Below, piece after piece: positions 8,525 through 17,223 of a stretch of 64,000 nucleotides of DNA. The position numbers and the translations under genes were made by a program. This DNA comes from an uncultured Marivita sp. (GTDB lineage Bacteria > Pseudomonadota > Alphaproteobacteria > Rhodobacterales > Rhodobacteraceae). The stretch is taken from contig NZ_CANKYW010000001.1 in the NCBI RefSeq assembly GCF_947488135.1, forward strand, positions 186,001 through 250,000. The letters run 5' to 3'. Under the pieces are notes generated by a model. It was not told where the DNA came from. It ran no database searches and worked only from the letters and a program-made list of their open reading frames with translations. Position 1 is the first letter of the stretch. Each line of letters starts with the position of its first letter.

Positions 8525-9384
8525 TGTTTACCCTGTTCATCGGCGAGGATTGCGGCCAATCCCGATTTGTAATCCGGGTATTTCAACGTCACGCCGAGAT
8601 CCGATTTGACCCGGTCGTTCCGCACGCGTTTGCTTTCGGAATAGAAACTGCGTGCCATCGGCGACAATTCGGCGTCGTCAAACGGGATTTCCGGCGGAGC
8701 ATCCTTCCCCAGCAAACCGGCAGCATATGCGATGACGTCCTGCGGCGGGGCCGGGTCATCGTCACAGAGGTTGTAGACCGTTCCGGGCTTCGGATGGGCC
8801 ATCGACGCTTCGAGAACCGATGCGATGTCTTCGACATGGATGCGGCTGAACACCTGACCCGGCTTGATGATCCGTTGCGCGGTACCATCGCGCACCTTGG
8901 AAAACGGCCCTCGACCGGGGCCGTAGATGCCTGCAAGCCGAAAGATGTGCAGGGGCAGGTCAGGAATGGCCGACCACGCCGCCTCGGCGCGCACCCGGCG
9001 ACGTCCGCGTTCGGTTGCGGGGGTCAATGGGGCGCTTTCATCGACCCAATCGCCCTGAGCATCGCCGTATACACCGGTGGTGGACAGGTATCCGACCCAA
9101 TCAAGCCGCTTGGCCTGCGCCGCGATGTCGTCTTTCAAAAGGGCAAGAGTGGGATCGCCGGTCTCGGTCGGTCCGGCGGAAACAAGCACGTGGCTTGCGT
9201 TTTCAAGCCACGGCAAGATCGCCTCACGGTCCCACAAGAGGGGCGTAACCCGTTGGGCATGGAACTCGGCAAACTTGTCGGGATCTCGCGTGGTGCCCGC
9301 AATTCTCCAGCCCTTTGGCAGCAAGCGCTTGGCCAAGAAGGCCGCGCTGTAGCCGTGGCCGAGAGAGAGCAGGGTCTTTTCCAT
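8521..9384 (-). CDS. NAD(P)-binding SDR/epimerase-like protein, YeeZ-like
   Basis: 287 residues. The Rossmann start LSLGHGYSAAFLAKRLL has the atypical GxGYSA glycine pattern of extended/atypical SDRs such as YeeZ. STTGVYGD carries the catalytic-type Ser and Tyr region, and FRLAGIYGPGRGPF is typical of NAD-dependent epimerases. The start chosen is the ATG at 9384 just before the nucleotide-binding strand; a start 15 codons further up would put an unrelated tail in front. The substrate is unknown. It is coupled to the ExoD-family gene by a 4-base overlap. Confidence 0.82.
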   Translation of the reverse strand: MEKTLLSLGHGYSAAFLAKRLLPKGWRIAGTTRDPDKFAEFHAQRVTPLLWDREAILPWLENASHVLVSAGPTETGDPTLALLKDDIAAQAKRLDWVGYLSTTGVYGDAQGDWVDESAPLTPATERGRRRVRAEAAWSAIPDLPLHIFRLAGIYGPGRGPFSKVRDGTAQRIIKPGQVFSRIHVEDIASVLEASMAHPKPGTVYNLCDDDPAPPQDVIAYAAGLLGKDAPPEIPFDDAELSPMARSFYSESKRVRNDRVKSDLGVTLKYPDYKSGLAAILADEQGKQ

Positions 9385-9453
9385 AAATTGAAAGTGGTAA
9401 TCGCAAATTAAAAAACAAGCTGCGCCCACACGCGGCGCTATGTCGGATAACGC

Positions 9454-10209
9454 TCAAGCCGCGTAATTGGATCCCTCGTCATCCAAGATTTTTTTCAGCT
9501 CCGACAGGTGGCGCGCATCCTGTTCGGGATAGCCTTCCAACTCCTGCGCCGTCTTCTCGGCGATGTCGTCCGACAGAACCTTGAGCGGCTGTCCGGTTTG
9601 CAACGCGCGGATATAGGTTTCTGCCGCGCGTTCGAAATAATACAGCCGGTTGAAGGTGTCCGCCACGCTGTCACCGATGACCATGACGCCGTGATTGCCC
9701 ATGATCATGACTTTCTGCTTCGGGTCGATGAACAACTGAGCACAGCGTTCGCCCTCATCCTCGAAGGCCAATCCGCCATAGTCGGTGTCGATCACGTAGC
9801 GATTGAAGAAGGTCGCGCAGTTCTGGTCGATGGGCGGCAGGCGTGGGTCCTGAAGGCAGGCCAGCACGGTGGCGTGGATCGAATGAACGTGCATTGCGCA
9901 GCGGGCGTGCGGGCAGTGGCGATGAAGCCCGCCGTGTAGACCCCAGGCTGTCGGGTCGGGCGCATTCGGCCCTTGCAACGTGTCGGGATCATTGGCGTCC
10001 ACGATAATGAGGTCGCTGGCCTTGATCCGGGAAAAATGCATCTGGTTCGGGTTCATCAGGAACCGCGTGCCGTCATCGTTGATCGACAGGCTGAAATGGT
10101 TTGCCACGCCTTCGTGCATGTTCAGACGCGCGGTCCACCGAAAGGCCGCGGCCAGATCGACGCGTTCCTGCCAGTGGTCCATATTGCGGGCGAGTTGCGT
10201 GACGGACAT
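9454..10209 (-). CDS. class II aldolase/adducin family protein
   Basis: 251 residues. GVANHFSLSIND near the N-terminus is the family phosphate/substrate loop, HVHSIHATVLACL gives the His-x-His pair that binds the divalent metal, and GNHGVMVIGDSVADTFNRLYYFERAAETY contains the third His. The start is the ATG at 10209, preceded by AGGAGG at 6-base spacing. Members cleave or isomerise small sugar phosphates or decarboxylate small acids; adducin-like ones may be non-catalytic. The substrate cannot be read from the sequence. It is monocistronic by spacing. Confidence 0.87.
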   Translation of the reverse strand: MSVTQLARNMDHWQERVDLAAAFRWTARLNMHEGVANHFSLSINDDGTRFLMNPNQMHFSRIKASDLIIVDANDPDTLQGPNAPDPTAWGLHGGLHRHCPHARCAMHVHSIHATVLACLQDPRLPPIDQNCATFFNRYVIDTDYGGLAFEDEGERCAQLFIDPKQKVMIMGNHGVMVIGDSVADTFNRLYYFERAAETYIRALQTGQPLKVLSDDIAEKTAQELEGYPEQDARHLSELKKILDDEGSNYAA

Positions 10210-10258
10210 TGGAAACCTCCTGCTGTTCAAACCAAAGCAAGCTTTCCGCTAGGTAAAG

Positions 10259-11254
10259 TCAAGTCGCTGTGTTTCCGAGAAGGTGCAGCAACTGCGCCTC
10301 GATCCTTCGCAGGCCCCTGATATTGGGGGCGTCATCGCGGAGCGCTTTGCGCGCCCGCTCCGATGTACCGTTCAGGTCGATAACCGCCGGATGGATGTAG
10401 GACGACCGGCAAATGGCGGGGGTGTTGTTCAACCGGTCTGCGGCCGCTTCGGTCATGGCCTTGATCGTCGGCTTGTCTCCCGAAAGCGCCGCATCGAGCG
10501 CGGCGACCGAGCCGTTCCATGTGCGGAACGTCTTGGCGGTCAGGGCTTCGTTTTCGAGGTAGTCCGTCAGAAATGCGTTTACCTCGCCCGAGGTGACAGA
10601 ACGCGGCGTGCCGTCGTCATCCACCCAGGACATCAGTTCCGGCCCTGGCAGATCATCAAGCCGGGACAAGACCCGGTTCAAGGTGCGATCGTTGAGCGAC
10701 TTCTCGATCTTGACGCCGCCCTTGCCTTGGTACTTCAAGCACAACCCGTCCGGGTCGAGGTTCAGGTGACGCTTGCGCAGTGTCGTTGCACCGAAGGTCC
10801 GGTTCTCGCGGGCGTAGTCCGGTGTGCCAACCCGCAGGCTCGCGCGGTCGATGAGCGCGATGACGGCGGCGACGGCGAAATCCTGGTCTCCCGCATCGGC
10901 ATTGCGCAGGTCGCGCAGGATGCGGCGGCGCAGACCGGGGAGCTTTTCGCCGAAATCGGAAAGATGCGCGAATTTCTGCTGTGCGCGAAACGCGCTCCAA
11001 TCCGGATGATAGCGGTATTGCTTGCGGGCCTTGACGTCGCGACCCGTCGCCTGAAGGTGGCCCTTGTCCAGCGGACAAATCCAGACGTCTTCCCACGCGG
11101 GCGGCACGGCGAGATCGCTCAGGCGGCGGCGCATCGATTGATCCCGGATGCGCGTGCCATCCGGCGCGATGTAGGAAAAGCCTTTGCCACGACGTTCGCG
11201 GCGGATGCCCGGACGGCTGTCTGGATAGTATTCAAGATGCGGGATGATCGACAT
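10259..11254 (-). CDS. DNA topoisomerase IB (poxvirus/eukaryote-like)
   Basis: 331 residues from the ATG at 11254; a TTG three codons upstream is possible. The family's N-terminal domain (GIRRERRGKGFSYIAPDGTRI) is followed by the catalytic core: YQGKGGVKIEKSL with the catalytic Lys hairpin, KTFRTWNGSVAALDA with an active-site Arg, and NTPAICRSSYIHPAVIDLN with the nucleophilic Tyr. Bacterial enzymes commonly have Asn where vaccinia has His ahead of the tyrosine, as here. It relaxes both supercoil signs through a 3'-phosphotyrosine link. It stands 36 bases after a VOC gene and has no SD visible. Confidence 0.9.
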   Translation of the reverse strand: MSIIPHLEYYPDSRPGIRRERRGKGFSYIAPDGTRIRDQSMRRRLSDLAVPPAWEDVWICPLDKGHLQATGRDVKARKQYRYHPDWSAFRAQQKFAHLSDFGEKLPGLRRRILRDLRNADAGDQDFAVAAVIALIDRASLRVGTPDYARENRTFGATTLRKRHLNLDPDGLCLKYQGKGGVKIEKSLNDRTLNRVLSRLDDLPGPELMSWVDDDGTPRSVTSGEVNAFLTDYLENEALTAKTFRTWNGSVAALDAALSGDKPTIKAMTEAAADRLNNTPAICRSSYIHPAVIDLNGTSERARKALRDDAPNIRGLRRIEAQLLHLLGNTAT

Positions 11255-11290
11255 GCCGATCAAACGCGCGATGGTCGCGGCGGTTCCCGG

Positions 11291-11710
11291 TCAAAGCGGA
11301 CGGGACGGGACCCAGGCGTAGCCGTCAGCGCAGAGCAGGGTACATTCGCGCAGCCCGTGCGGTTTGTCGGTCGGTGGTTGAAGCACGGTGAACCCTGCGT
11401 CTTCTGCCTTGGACGCGGCCTCGTCCGGGTCCGTATCATAGAGCCGGATTTCCAACCCCGCGCCGCGCGGCGGGTTTTCCGGCAGCAGGTCGAGCAACGG
11501 GTTCCGGGCGTAAGTGCCATCCGAATGGACCTGAAAGAGCTGATCGCCGTAGCGCAGGATGGCGAAGTCATCGGACACGCGATGCGCGGTCATGCCGAAC
11601 ACCGGGCACAGCTGTTCCACCATGCGGCGGACATCGCGGGTCAGCAGGTTCAACCCTATCCCGCGCAGCCCGGCACCGAAGGTTTCGGCGGAGACCGTTT
11701 CATAGTCCAT
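11291..11710 (-). CDS. VOC (glyoxalase/bleomycin resistance fold) protein
   Basis: 139 residues built of two beta-alpha-beta-beta-beta halves: GIGLNLLTRDVRRMVEQLCPVFGM, then GAGLEIRLYDTDPDEAASKAEDAGFTVLQPPTDKPHGLRECTLLCADGYAWVP (outlined). This matches the vicinal oxygen chelate superfamily. The end of the second half, E-x-TLLCADGYAWVP, resembles VOC proteins of unknown substrate; a full metal triad is not evident. It lies directly upstream of the topoisomerase gene on the same strand. Confidence 0.75.
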   Translation of the reverse strand: MDYETVSAETFGAGLRGIGLNLLTRDVRRMVEQLCPVFGMTAHRVSDDFAILRYGDQLFQVHSDGTYARNPLLDLLPENPPRGAGLEIRLYDTDPDEAASKAEDAGFTVLQPPTDKPHGLRECTLLCADGYAWVPSRPL

Positions 11711-11810
11711 TCACAGCTCCCCCAATCCTGCGATTGCGGGCAGCTTGATCCCGTGTCATGGACCTGTCAACCTGCGCCGAAGGCAGGTGAAGCTCCATGA
11801 AAGGCAGTGC

Positions 11811-13295
11811 ATGCAGGACCGTTCCGTAAATCTGGAAATCCTCACTCCGGAGGCCCCCGCGCCCGAGCGGTTCGATGACCCCAAGAAGGCCGTTGACCGG
11901 CTATGCGATCTGTACGACCTGTCGACCAGCTTTCTGTGCGACAGTTTCCAGACCGCGATGGAGCAAGGACATCCCGGGGTTCGGTATCGCGCGTATTACC
12001 CAGAAGTCCGGATCACCACGACCACCTTCGCCAAGGTGGACAGCCGCCTGAGCTTTGGTCACGTGTCGCATCCCGGCACACATGCTGCCACGATCACGCG
12101 GCCCGATCTGTTCAGATACTATCTCGAACAGCAGATCTCGCTGCTTCTGGAAAACCATGGCGTTCCTGTCGAGATCGGCATCTCGGACACTCCGATGCCC
12201 GTGCATTTCGCGGTGGCCAACGATGCCGCGATCTCAGTGCCGCAAGAGGGCGCTGCCGAGTTCATCTTGCGCGATGTGTTCGATGTGCCGGACCTTGCCA
12301 CGACCAATGACGACATCGTCAACGGGGTGGCCAAGCCCGCGCCTGACGGCACCGAACCGCTCGCGCCGTTTACGGCGCAGAGGGTGGATTACTCGCTGGC
12401 GCGCCTGTCTCATTATACCGCGACCGATCCGCACCACTTCCAGAACCATGTGCTTTTCACCAACTACCAATTCTACGTGGCCGAGTTCGAAGCCTATGCC
12501 CGTGCGCAACTGGCCGATCCGGACAGTGGCTACACAAGCTTCGTGAGCACCGGCAATGCCGAGATCTCGGACCCCGACACGCCGTTACCGGTGGTCGACA
12601 AGATGCCCCAGATGCCGACCTACCATCTCAAGCGCAAGGGTGGGGCGGGGATCACTCTGGTGAATATCGGTGTTGGGCCGTCGAACGCGAAGACGGCGAC
12701 CGATCACATCGCGGTTCTGCGCCCACATGCGTGGCTGATGGTTGGCCACTGCGCGGGCCTTCGCAATTCACAGAGCCTTGGCGACTTCGTTCTTGCACAC
12801 GCTTATCTGCGCGAAGATCGCGTGTTGGATGACGACCTGCCCGTTTGGGTGCCGATCCCGGCGCTGGCGGAAATCCAGATCGCGCTGGAACGGGCGGTGG
12901 CGGCCGAGACGCAGCTCGAAGGGTATGACCTCAAACGCATCATGCGGACCGGCACGGTCGCCAGTGTCGACAACCGCAACTGGGAACTGCGCGACCAGCG
13001 CGGCCCGGTGCAGCGTCTTAGCCAAAGCCGGGCCATCGCGCTCGACATGGAAAGCGCCACGATCGCGGCGAACGGATTCCGGTTCCGTGTGCCCTACGGA
13101 ACGCTCCTGTGTGTCAGCGACAAACCCCTGCATGGGGAACTGAAGCTGCCGGGCATGGCGTCGGATTTCTACAAAACCCAGGTCGCGCGACACCTGATGA
13201 TCGGGATTCACGCGATGGAACACCTGCGCGAAATGCCCTTGGAACGCATCCACAGCCGGAAACTGCGCAGCTTCGAGGAAACGGCATTTCTCTAG
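11811..13295 (+). CDS. amn: AMP nucleosidase
   Basis: 494 residues, as for bacterial Amn. It hydrolyses AMP to adenine and ribose-5-phosphate and so controls the adenylate pool. Seen are the Amn-specific N-terminal domain (FLCDSFQTAMEQGHPGVRYRAYYPEVRITTTT), and a nucleoside-phosphorylase-fold C-terminal domain with NIGVGPSNAKTATDHIAVLRPHAWLMVGHCAGLR around residues 285-320, ALDMESATIAANGFRFRVPYGTLLCVSDKPLHGE around 410, and a KLRSFEETAFL tail. The start ATG at 11811 follows GAAAGG and was preferred over an in-frame start 22 codons upstream that lacks an SD. It is monocistronic. Confidence 0.94.
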   Translation: MQDRSVNLEILTPEAPAPERFDDPKKAVDRLCDLYDLSTSFLCDSFQTAMEQGHPGVRYRAYYPEVRITTTTFAKVDSRLSFGHVSHPGTHAATITRPDLFRYYLEQQISLLLENHGVPVEIGISDTPMPVHFAVANDAAISVPQEGAAEFILRDVFDVPDLATTNDDIVNGVAKPAPDGTEPLAPFTAQRVDYSLARLSHYTATDPHHFQNHVLFTNYQFYVAEFEAYARAQLADPDSGYTSFVSTGNAEISDPDTPLPVVDKMPQMPTYHLKRKGGAGITLVNIGVGPSNAKTATDHIAVLRPHAWLMVGHCAGLRNSQSLGDFVLAHAYLREDRVLDDDLPVWVPIPALAEIQIALERAVAAETQLEGYDLKRIMRTGTVASVDNRNWELRDQRGPVQRLSQSRAIALDMESATIAANGFRFRVPYGTLLCVSDKPLHGELKLPGMASDFYKTQVARHLMIGIHAMEHLREMPLERIHSRKLRSFEETAFL

Positions 13296-13480
13296 GCGAT
13301 TCTGTGTTTGCGACACCGATTGCCGGTTTTCGAGCGGCCTGAACCAAGGAAACCTGTGGAAAACCGCTGAAAAACGCGAAAAACATCGTCGAAACGCCTA
13401 CCAACCGTTGTGTTTCTCCGCAATATACGGTTAGTTTTTGCACACGAGGCCCAAGATCGGGCAGTGAAGGAGACCACGAA

Positions 13481-13768
13481 ATGGCGAAACCAATGACAAA
13501 GACCCAGCTTGTGGCCGCTCTGGCCGAAGAAATGGGCAGCGACAAGAAAACCGCGAGTGCTGCACTGGACGCAGTCACCGGCATCATCACCAAGGAAGTG
13601 TCCAACGGCGGTGCCGTCACGCTTCCCGGTGTTGGTAAGATCTACTGCCGCGAACGCCCCGAGCGCATGGTGCGCAACCCGGCCACCGGCGAGCAGTTCA
13701 AGAAAGAGGCCGACAAGGTGGTCAAGATGACCATCGCGAAGGCCCTGAAGGACAGCGTGAACGGCTGA
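13481..13768 (+). CDS. HU-family DNA-binding protein
   Basis: 95-residue HU/IHF-fold nucleoid protein. The N-terminal helices TKTQLVAALAEEMGSDKKTASAALDAV are followed by the beta-arm region with GAVTLPGVGKIYCRERPERMVRNPATGEQFKKEADKVVKMTIAKALKD, where the RNPATGE tip inserts between bases in this family. It is preceded by a strong AAGGAGA and 185 bases of non-coding DNA, and followed by a clear terminator. It binds and bends DNA non-specifically as a dimer. Confidence 0.95.
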   Translation: MAKPMTKTQLVAALAEEMGSDKKTASAALDAVTGIITKEVSNGGAVTLPGVGKIYCRERPERMVRNPATGEQFKKEADKVVKMTIAKALKDSVNG

Positions 13769-13789
13769 TCCGACCTCAAGACCTACCCC

Positions 13790-13817
13790 AAAGGCCGCTC
13801 GTCAGAGCGGCCTTTTT
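13790..13817. terminator. Rho-independent terminator between HU gene and mrpG
   Basis: AAAGGCCGCTC (13790-13800) and GAGCGGCCTTT (13805-13815) form an 11-bp perfect stem with a 4-base loop and flanking T run. It serves the HU gene and, from the other side, the convergent mrp operon. Confidence 0.92.
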
Positions 13818-13821
13818 CGTT

Positions 13822-14181
13822 TCAGCGATCTTCTGGCGCCTTGTGTGCCTGAAGCAGGGCTTCTTCTACTTCGTCCTGTGCCACGTCTTCATTCTTCCAA
13901 AGCGGGACACCCGTGGACAATACCGACCGGCCCATCATATGTGCCCCGATCGGCGCGGTCAGAAGGATGAACAACACGATCGCGATGACGCGGATGATGA
14001 TGTCCGGGCTTGCAAAAACCACAGCACAGCCTGCGAGGATGAGACCCGTCGACAACGTGCCGATCTTGGTCGAGGCGTGCATGCGGATAAGCACATCCGG
14101 CATTCTCAGAAGACCCAAAGCGCCGATCACCGCGAATGCGCCGCCGAGGATGATCAGACAACCTGCCACAATCTCACTCAT
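13822..14181 (-). CDS. mrpG: Mrp Na+(K+)/H+ antiporter subunit G
   Basis: 119 residues with three membrane segments: IVAGCLIILGGAFAVIGALGLLRMPDVLIRMHASTKIGTLSTGLIL then DIIIRVIAIVLFILLTAPIGAHMM. LRMPDVLIRMHASTKIGT is the MrpG/MnhG/PhaG signature. The ATG at 14181 overlaps the end of mrpF by 8 bases. A charged tail (EDVAQDEVEEALLQAHKAPEDR) extends into the cytoplasm. It is the last gene of the seven-subunit antiporter operon. Confidence 0.93.
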   Translation of the reverse strand: MSEIVAGCLIILGGAFAVIGALGLLRMPDVLIRMHASTKIGTLSTGLILAGCAVVFASPDIIIRVIAIVLFILLTAPIGAHMMGRSVLSTGVPLWKNEDVAQDEVEEALLQAHKAPEDR

Positions 14182-14476
14182 CGGATGTCTCCTTGCGATT
14201 GCGAACGGTGTTGCGTTCGGCGAAGCGGGCGAGGGCGACCGTCGCGAGGAACCCGACGAGGGCCAGAACCAATGCCACGTCAAGGAATGCGGCCGTCCCG
14301 TACCTGACCGCCGCCAATCCGCAGAAGGCCACAATCGCAACCGTCATGAAATCGAGCGCGACCACACGGTCCTGAAGGCTTGGCCCTTTGATCAGCCGCA
14401 CGAAGGCCATGACGACCGACAACACGACACACATGAAGCCAATCTCGAGGCTCAGGTCCAAAAATCCGTCCATCAT
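14174..14476 (-). CDS. mrpF: Mrp antiporter subunit F
   Basis: 100 residues, three hydrophobic helices, with FVRLIKGPSLQDRVVALDFMTV, the MrpF family signature. It overlaps mrpE at its 5' end (ATGA) and mrpG at its 3' end. Two consecutive ATG codons (14476 and 14473) are possible starts. GGAGG lies 4 or 7 bases before them, so the second is slightly better spaced, with no change to the product beyond one Met. Confidence 0.93.
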   Translation of the reverse strand: MMDGFLDLSLEIGFMCVVLSVVMAFVRLIKGPSLQDRVVALDFMTVAIVAFCGLAAVRYGTAAFLDVALVLALVGFLATVALARFAERNTVRNRKETSDE

Positions 14477-14952
14477 GATCCCTCCACAGCATCAATGACC
14501 CACCGCTCCATCCCCTCCTTGAGGCTTTTGCGGAGGGCGTCGTGATCGTCGGCGAACATCGCGTGCACCAGCAAGGTCTTGCGATCCTCGCTCACATCGA
14601 GGCTCAGCGTGCCGGGGGTCAGCGAGATCAGGTTTGTCACCAGCAGGATGCCCGTATCGGTTTTCACGTCCAGCGGTACTTCGATGATCGCCGGGCGGGA
14701 CCGGTGGCGCGGGGTCAGGATATCGTAGGCCACGGCAAGGCTCGACACGATCAGTTCGTAGTGGAACATCACGATCAGCTTGATCCACGCGGTGACCCTT
14801 CGGAAATAGGTGCTTGTCCCAATCAGAGGCTGGATCAACCAAAGCGCGCCGTAGCCGATGACGAAACCGGTGATGAGCCCGAGGAGGGACACGGACCCGG
14901 TGAATGCGACCCAGGCGATGGCGAGAATGATGTTCAGTCCAAAGGTGTTCAT
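14473..14952 (-). CDS. mrpE: Mrp antiporter subunit E
   Basis: 159-residue small membrane subunit: two N-terminal hydrophobic segments followed by a cytoplasmic alpha/beta domain with YDILTPRHRSRPAIIEVPLDVKTDTGILLVTNLISLTPGTLSLDVSEDRKTLLVHAM (outlined), where LLVTNLISLTPGT is typical of MrpE. Its start overlaps mrpD and its end overlaps mrpF, each by 4 bases. Confidence 0.93.
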   Translation of the reverse strand: MNTFGLNIILAIAWVAFTGSVSLLGLITGFVIGYGALWLIQPLIGTSTYFRRVTAWIKLIVMFHYELIVSSLAVAYDILTPRHRSRPAIIEVPLDVKTDTGILLVTNLISLTPGTLSLDVSEDRKTLLVHAMFADDHDALRKSLKEGMERWVIDAVEGS

Positions 14953-16445
14953 GGCTGTTCCCCCAGCACCGCGGCGATGTAGGCCGACGGATCAAGAAGC
15001 TGAGCGGCGGATGCCTCGGCGAATTGTACGAAAGGCTCTGGCATGACGCCAATGATCACGGTGAGAACGGCCAGACCGGCAATCGGCACCAGCATCGCCG
15101 CGCGGTCGCGGGAGGACAGAAGCGACAGCTTCGGCTCCACCCCATCGGGATGCGGTTCCCAAAACGCCTGCGCCCAGATTTTCGTCATCGAGTAGATCGT
15201 CAACAGGCCCACGGCGAGAGCGATACCGGCGATGATCCAGCCCTGGATTTCGAGCGCCGCCTTGACCAGCAGGAACTTGGCCCAGAAGCCTGAGAGAGGC
15301 GGGAAGCCTGCGAGGGAGAAGGCAGGTACGACGAACAGGACCGCCAGAAGGGGGGCGGATTTATAAAGCCCGCCGATGCGCGAAAGCTCGGTCCCGCCTG
15401 CGATGCGCTGCGCGACACCGGCGATCAGGAACAGGTTTGCCTTCACGACAATATGGTGCACGAGGTAGAACACTGCGCCGACGATGGCGAGCGGCGTCAA
15501 CAGCGCGAGGCCAAGGATCATGTAACCGATCTGGCTGACAATGTGGAACGACAGGATCTTGCGCATGTCACTTTGCGCCGCCGCGCCGAGAACGCCGACG
15601 ACCATCGTGAACCCCGCGACCCAAAGCAGGATTGTGTGGGTGAAAGCCGTGTCATGGTCGAAGATCAGCGTGAAGGTACGCAGCAGGGCATAGACCCCCA
15701 CCTTGGTCAGAAGCCCGGCAAAGACCGCCGACACGGCAAAGGCCGGTGTGTGATAGGACGCGGGGAGCCAGAAAAAGAGCGGAAACACCGCTGCCTTGAC
15801 CCCGAAGGCAATCATGAAGAGCACCGCGACCACGGTCAGGAGGCGCTGATCCGCGCCATCCACCGCCGAGGCGAGATCGGCCATGTTGAGCGTGCCGGTC
15901 ATGCCATAGAGCAGCCCGATCCCGGTCAGGAACATGATGGTCGACACGAGGTTCAGCGCCACATATTTCACGCCGCCGTCGATTTGTTCCGGGCGTCCCC
16001 CCAGCACCAGAAGACCGAAGGAGGCAATCAGCATGACCTCGAACCAGACATAGAGGTTGAACAGATCGCCTGTGGCAAACGCGCCGACCACACCTGCGAT
16101 CAGCATGTTGAACAATGCGTGATAGCCCAGCCGTTCCATGCCCTCGTCCACATCGGCGATGGCGTAGATCGACACGGCGACCGCGACGATGGCGGTGATC
16201 ACCACCATGACCGCCGATAGCAGATCAGCCACCAGCGTGATCCCGAACGGCGCGGGCCATTGACCCATTTGCCCGGCGATCACGCCTTCGCGCAGAACCG
16301 CGTTCATCAGAGCGATGGAAGCGGCGAGAAGCACGCTTGACCCGGCAACCGAGATCCAGCGCCCCCATGACGAGACCCGGAACAGGAACGCCAGAACCGC
16401 CGTGATGAACGGAATGACGATGGGAAGTGCGAGAAGCCAGCTCAC
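14949..16445 (-). CDS. mrpD: Mrp antiporter subunit D (proton-conducting NuoN/M-like)
   Basis: 498 residues, about 14 membrane helices, homologous to the NuoL/M/N antiporter-like subunits of complex I. The conserved helix-5 Glu lies in LYVWFEVMLIASFGLLVLGG, and the Lys of helix 7/8 in FAGLLTKVGVYALLR. The discontinuous-helix region has HIVSQIGYMILGLAL. In Mrp it moves protons together with MrpA. It overlaps mrpC and mrpE by 4 bases, so all subunits are translationally coupled. Confidence 0.95.
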   Translation of the reverse strand: MSWLLALPIVIPFITAVLAFLFRVSSWGRWISVAGSSVLLAASIALMNAVLREGVIAGQMGQWPAPFGITLVADLLSAVMVVITAIVAVAVSIYAIADVDEGMERLGYHALFNMLIAGVVGAFATGDLFNLYVWFEVMLIASFGLLVLGGRPEQIDGGVKYVALNLVSTIMFLTGIGLLYGMTGTLNMADLASAVDGADQRLLTVVAVLFMIAFGVKAAVFPLFFWLPASYHTPAFAVSAVFAGLLTKVGVYALLRTFTLIFDHDTAFTHTILLWVAGFTMVVGVLGAAAQSDMRKILSFHIVSQIGYMILGLALLTPLAIVGAVFYLVHHIVVKANLFLIAGVAQRIAGGTELSRIGGLYKSAPLLAVLFVVPAFSLAGFPPLSGFWAKFLLVKAALEIQGWIIAGIALAVGLLTIYSMTKIWAQAFWEPHPDGVEPKLSLLSSRDRAAMLVPIAGLAVLTVIIGVMPEPFVQFAEASAAQLLDPSAYIAAVLGEQP

Positions 16446-16804
16446 TTATGCGCCTCTTCAGGTTCGGCCCGGCGCATGTCGTCCGGCGTCAGGGAATTCA
16501 GGGTGGTCCAGGCACGGAACACCAGCACGATGGCAAACGCAAAAAGCCCGAAGCCGATCACGATGGCGGTCAGGACAAGCGCCTGCGGCAGGGCATTGGC
16601 CACGTCGACCAACGGCGCATCTGCCCCTTCCGGGATCAGCGGCGGCGCACCATCGGTCAGGCGACCGGCCACAAAAATCGTCAGGTTCGCCGCGTTCGAG
16701 ATCAGGACAAGCCCGAAGATGAAGCGCAGCAGGTTGTTCGACAGCATCAGGTAGACGGCTGACGCGACCAGCACGCCGATGGTTATGGCGAAGAGGAACT
16801 CCAT
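16442..16804 (-). CDS. mrpC: Mrp antiporter subunit C (NuoK-like)
   Basis: 120 residues with three membrane helices: MEFLFAITIGVLVASAVYLML, FIFGLVLISNAANLTIFVAG, and PQALVLTAIVIGFGLFAFAIVLVF. The PLPQALVLTAIVI type motif is the MrpC/NuoK hallmark. The ATG at 16804 overlaps the mrpB stop by one base; longer readings through the same frame enter antisense mrpB sequence and were rejected. Confidence 0.93.
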   Translation of the reverse strand: MEFLFAITIGVLVASAVYLMLSNNLLRFIFGLVLISNAANLTIFVAGRLTDGAPPLIPEGADAPLVDVANALPQALVLTAIVIGFGLFAFAIVLVFRAWTTLNSLTPDDMRRAEPEEAHK

Positions 16805-17223
16805 CAGATTTCCTCCTCCATCGCGAAGACAAGGGTGAGGATCGATCCAAACACCACGAGGTAAACGCCGATGTCGAAGACCAGCACCGAGGACAGGGGC
16901 AGGCCCTTGTCGGTTTCGGTCTCTCCGATGAAGAGCCATTGCCCGGTGAACAGCGCGTCGCCGAATACCGCTGCAAACAGCCCGGCGGCCAATGCGATGC
17001 CCAGACCCCAGATCGCGATGGTCTGCGGCAGGATGCGCAGCGCCGCGCGGGCGTCCTGGGTGCCGCAGGCGATGGCGTAGAGGACAAACCCCGTGGCCCC
17101 GGTCAGCCCGCCGATGAAACCACCCCCCGGTTCGTTGTGACCGCGCAGCATCATGTAGAAGGAGAAGACCAACAGAAGCCCCGCAAGGTAACGTGTTCCG
17201 GCGCGCAGGATGATGGAATTCAT
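16804..17223 (-). CDS. mrpB: Mrp antiporter subunit B
   Basis: 139 residues, four membrane helices. It opens with RAGTRYLAGLLLVFSFYMMLRGHNEPGGGFIGGL; GHNEPGGGFIGGL is the MrpB/MnhB signature. The C-terminal helix is SVLVFDIGVYLVVFGSILTLVFAMEE. The start overlaps the mrpA stop by 4 bases and the stop overlaps the mrpC start by one. Confidence 0.94.
   Translation of the reverse strand: MNSIILRAGTRYLAGLLLVFSFYMMLRGHNEPGGGFIGGLTGATGFVLYAIACGTQDARAALRILPQTIAIWGLGIALAAGLFAAVFGDALFTGQWLFIGETETDKGLPLSSVLVFDIGVYLVVFGSILTLVFAMEEEI

Noticed and set aside
10283-11800. 505-codon open frame on the plus strand
   Set aside because: Covers topoisomerase IB and the VOC gene in antisense; both minus-strand proteins have clear family motifs, and this frame has none.
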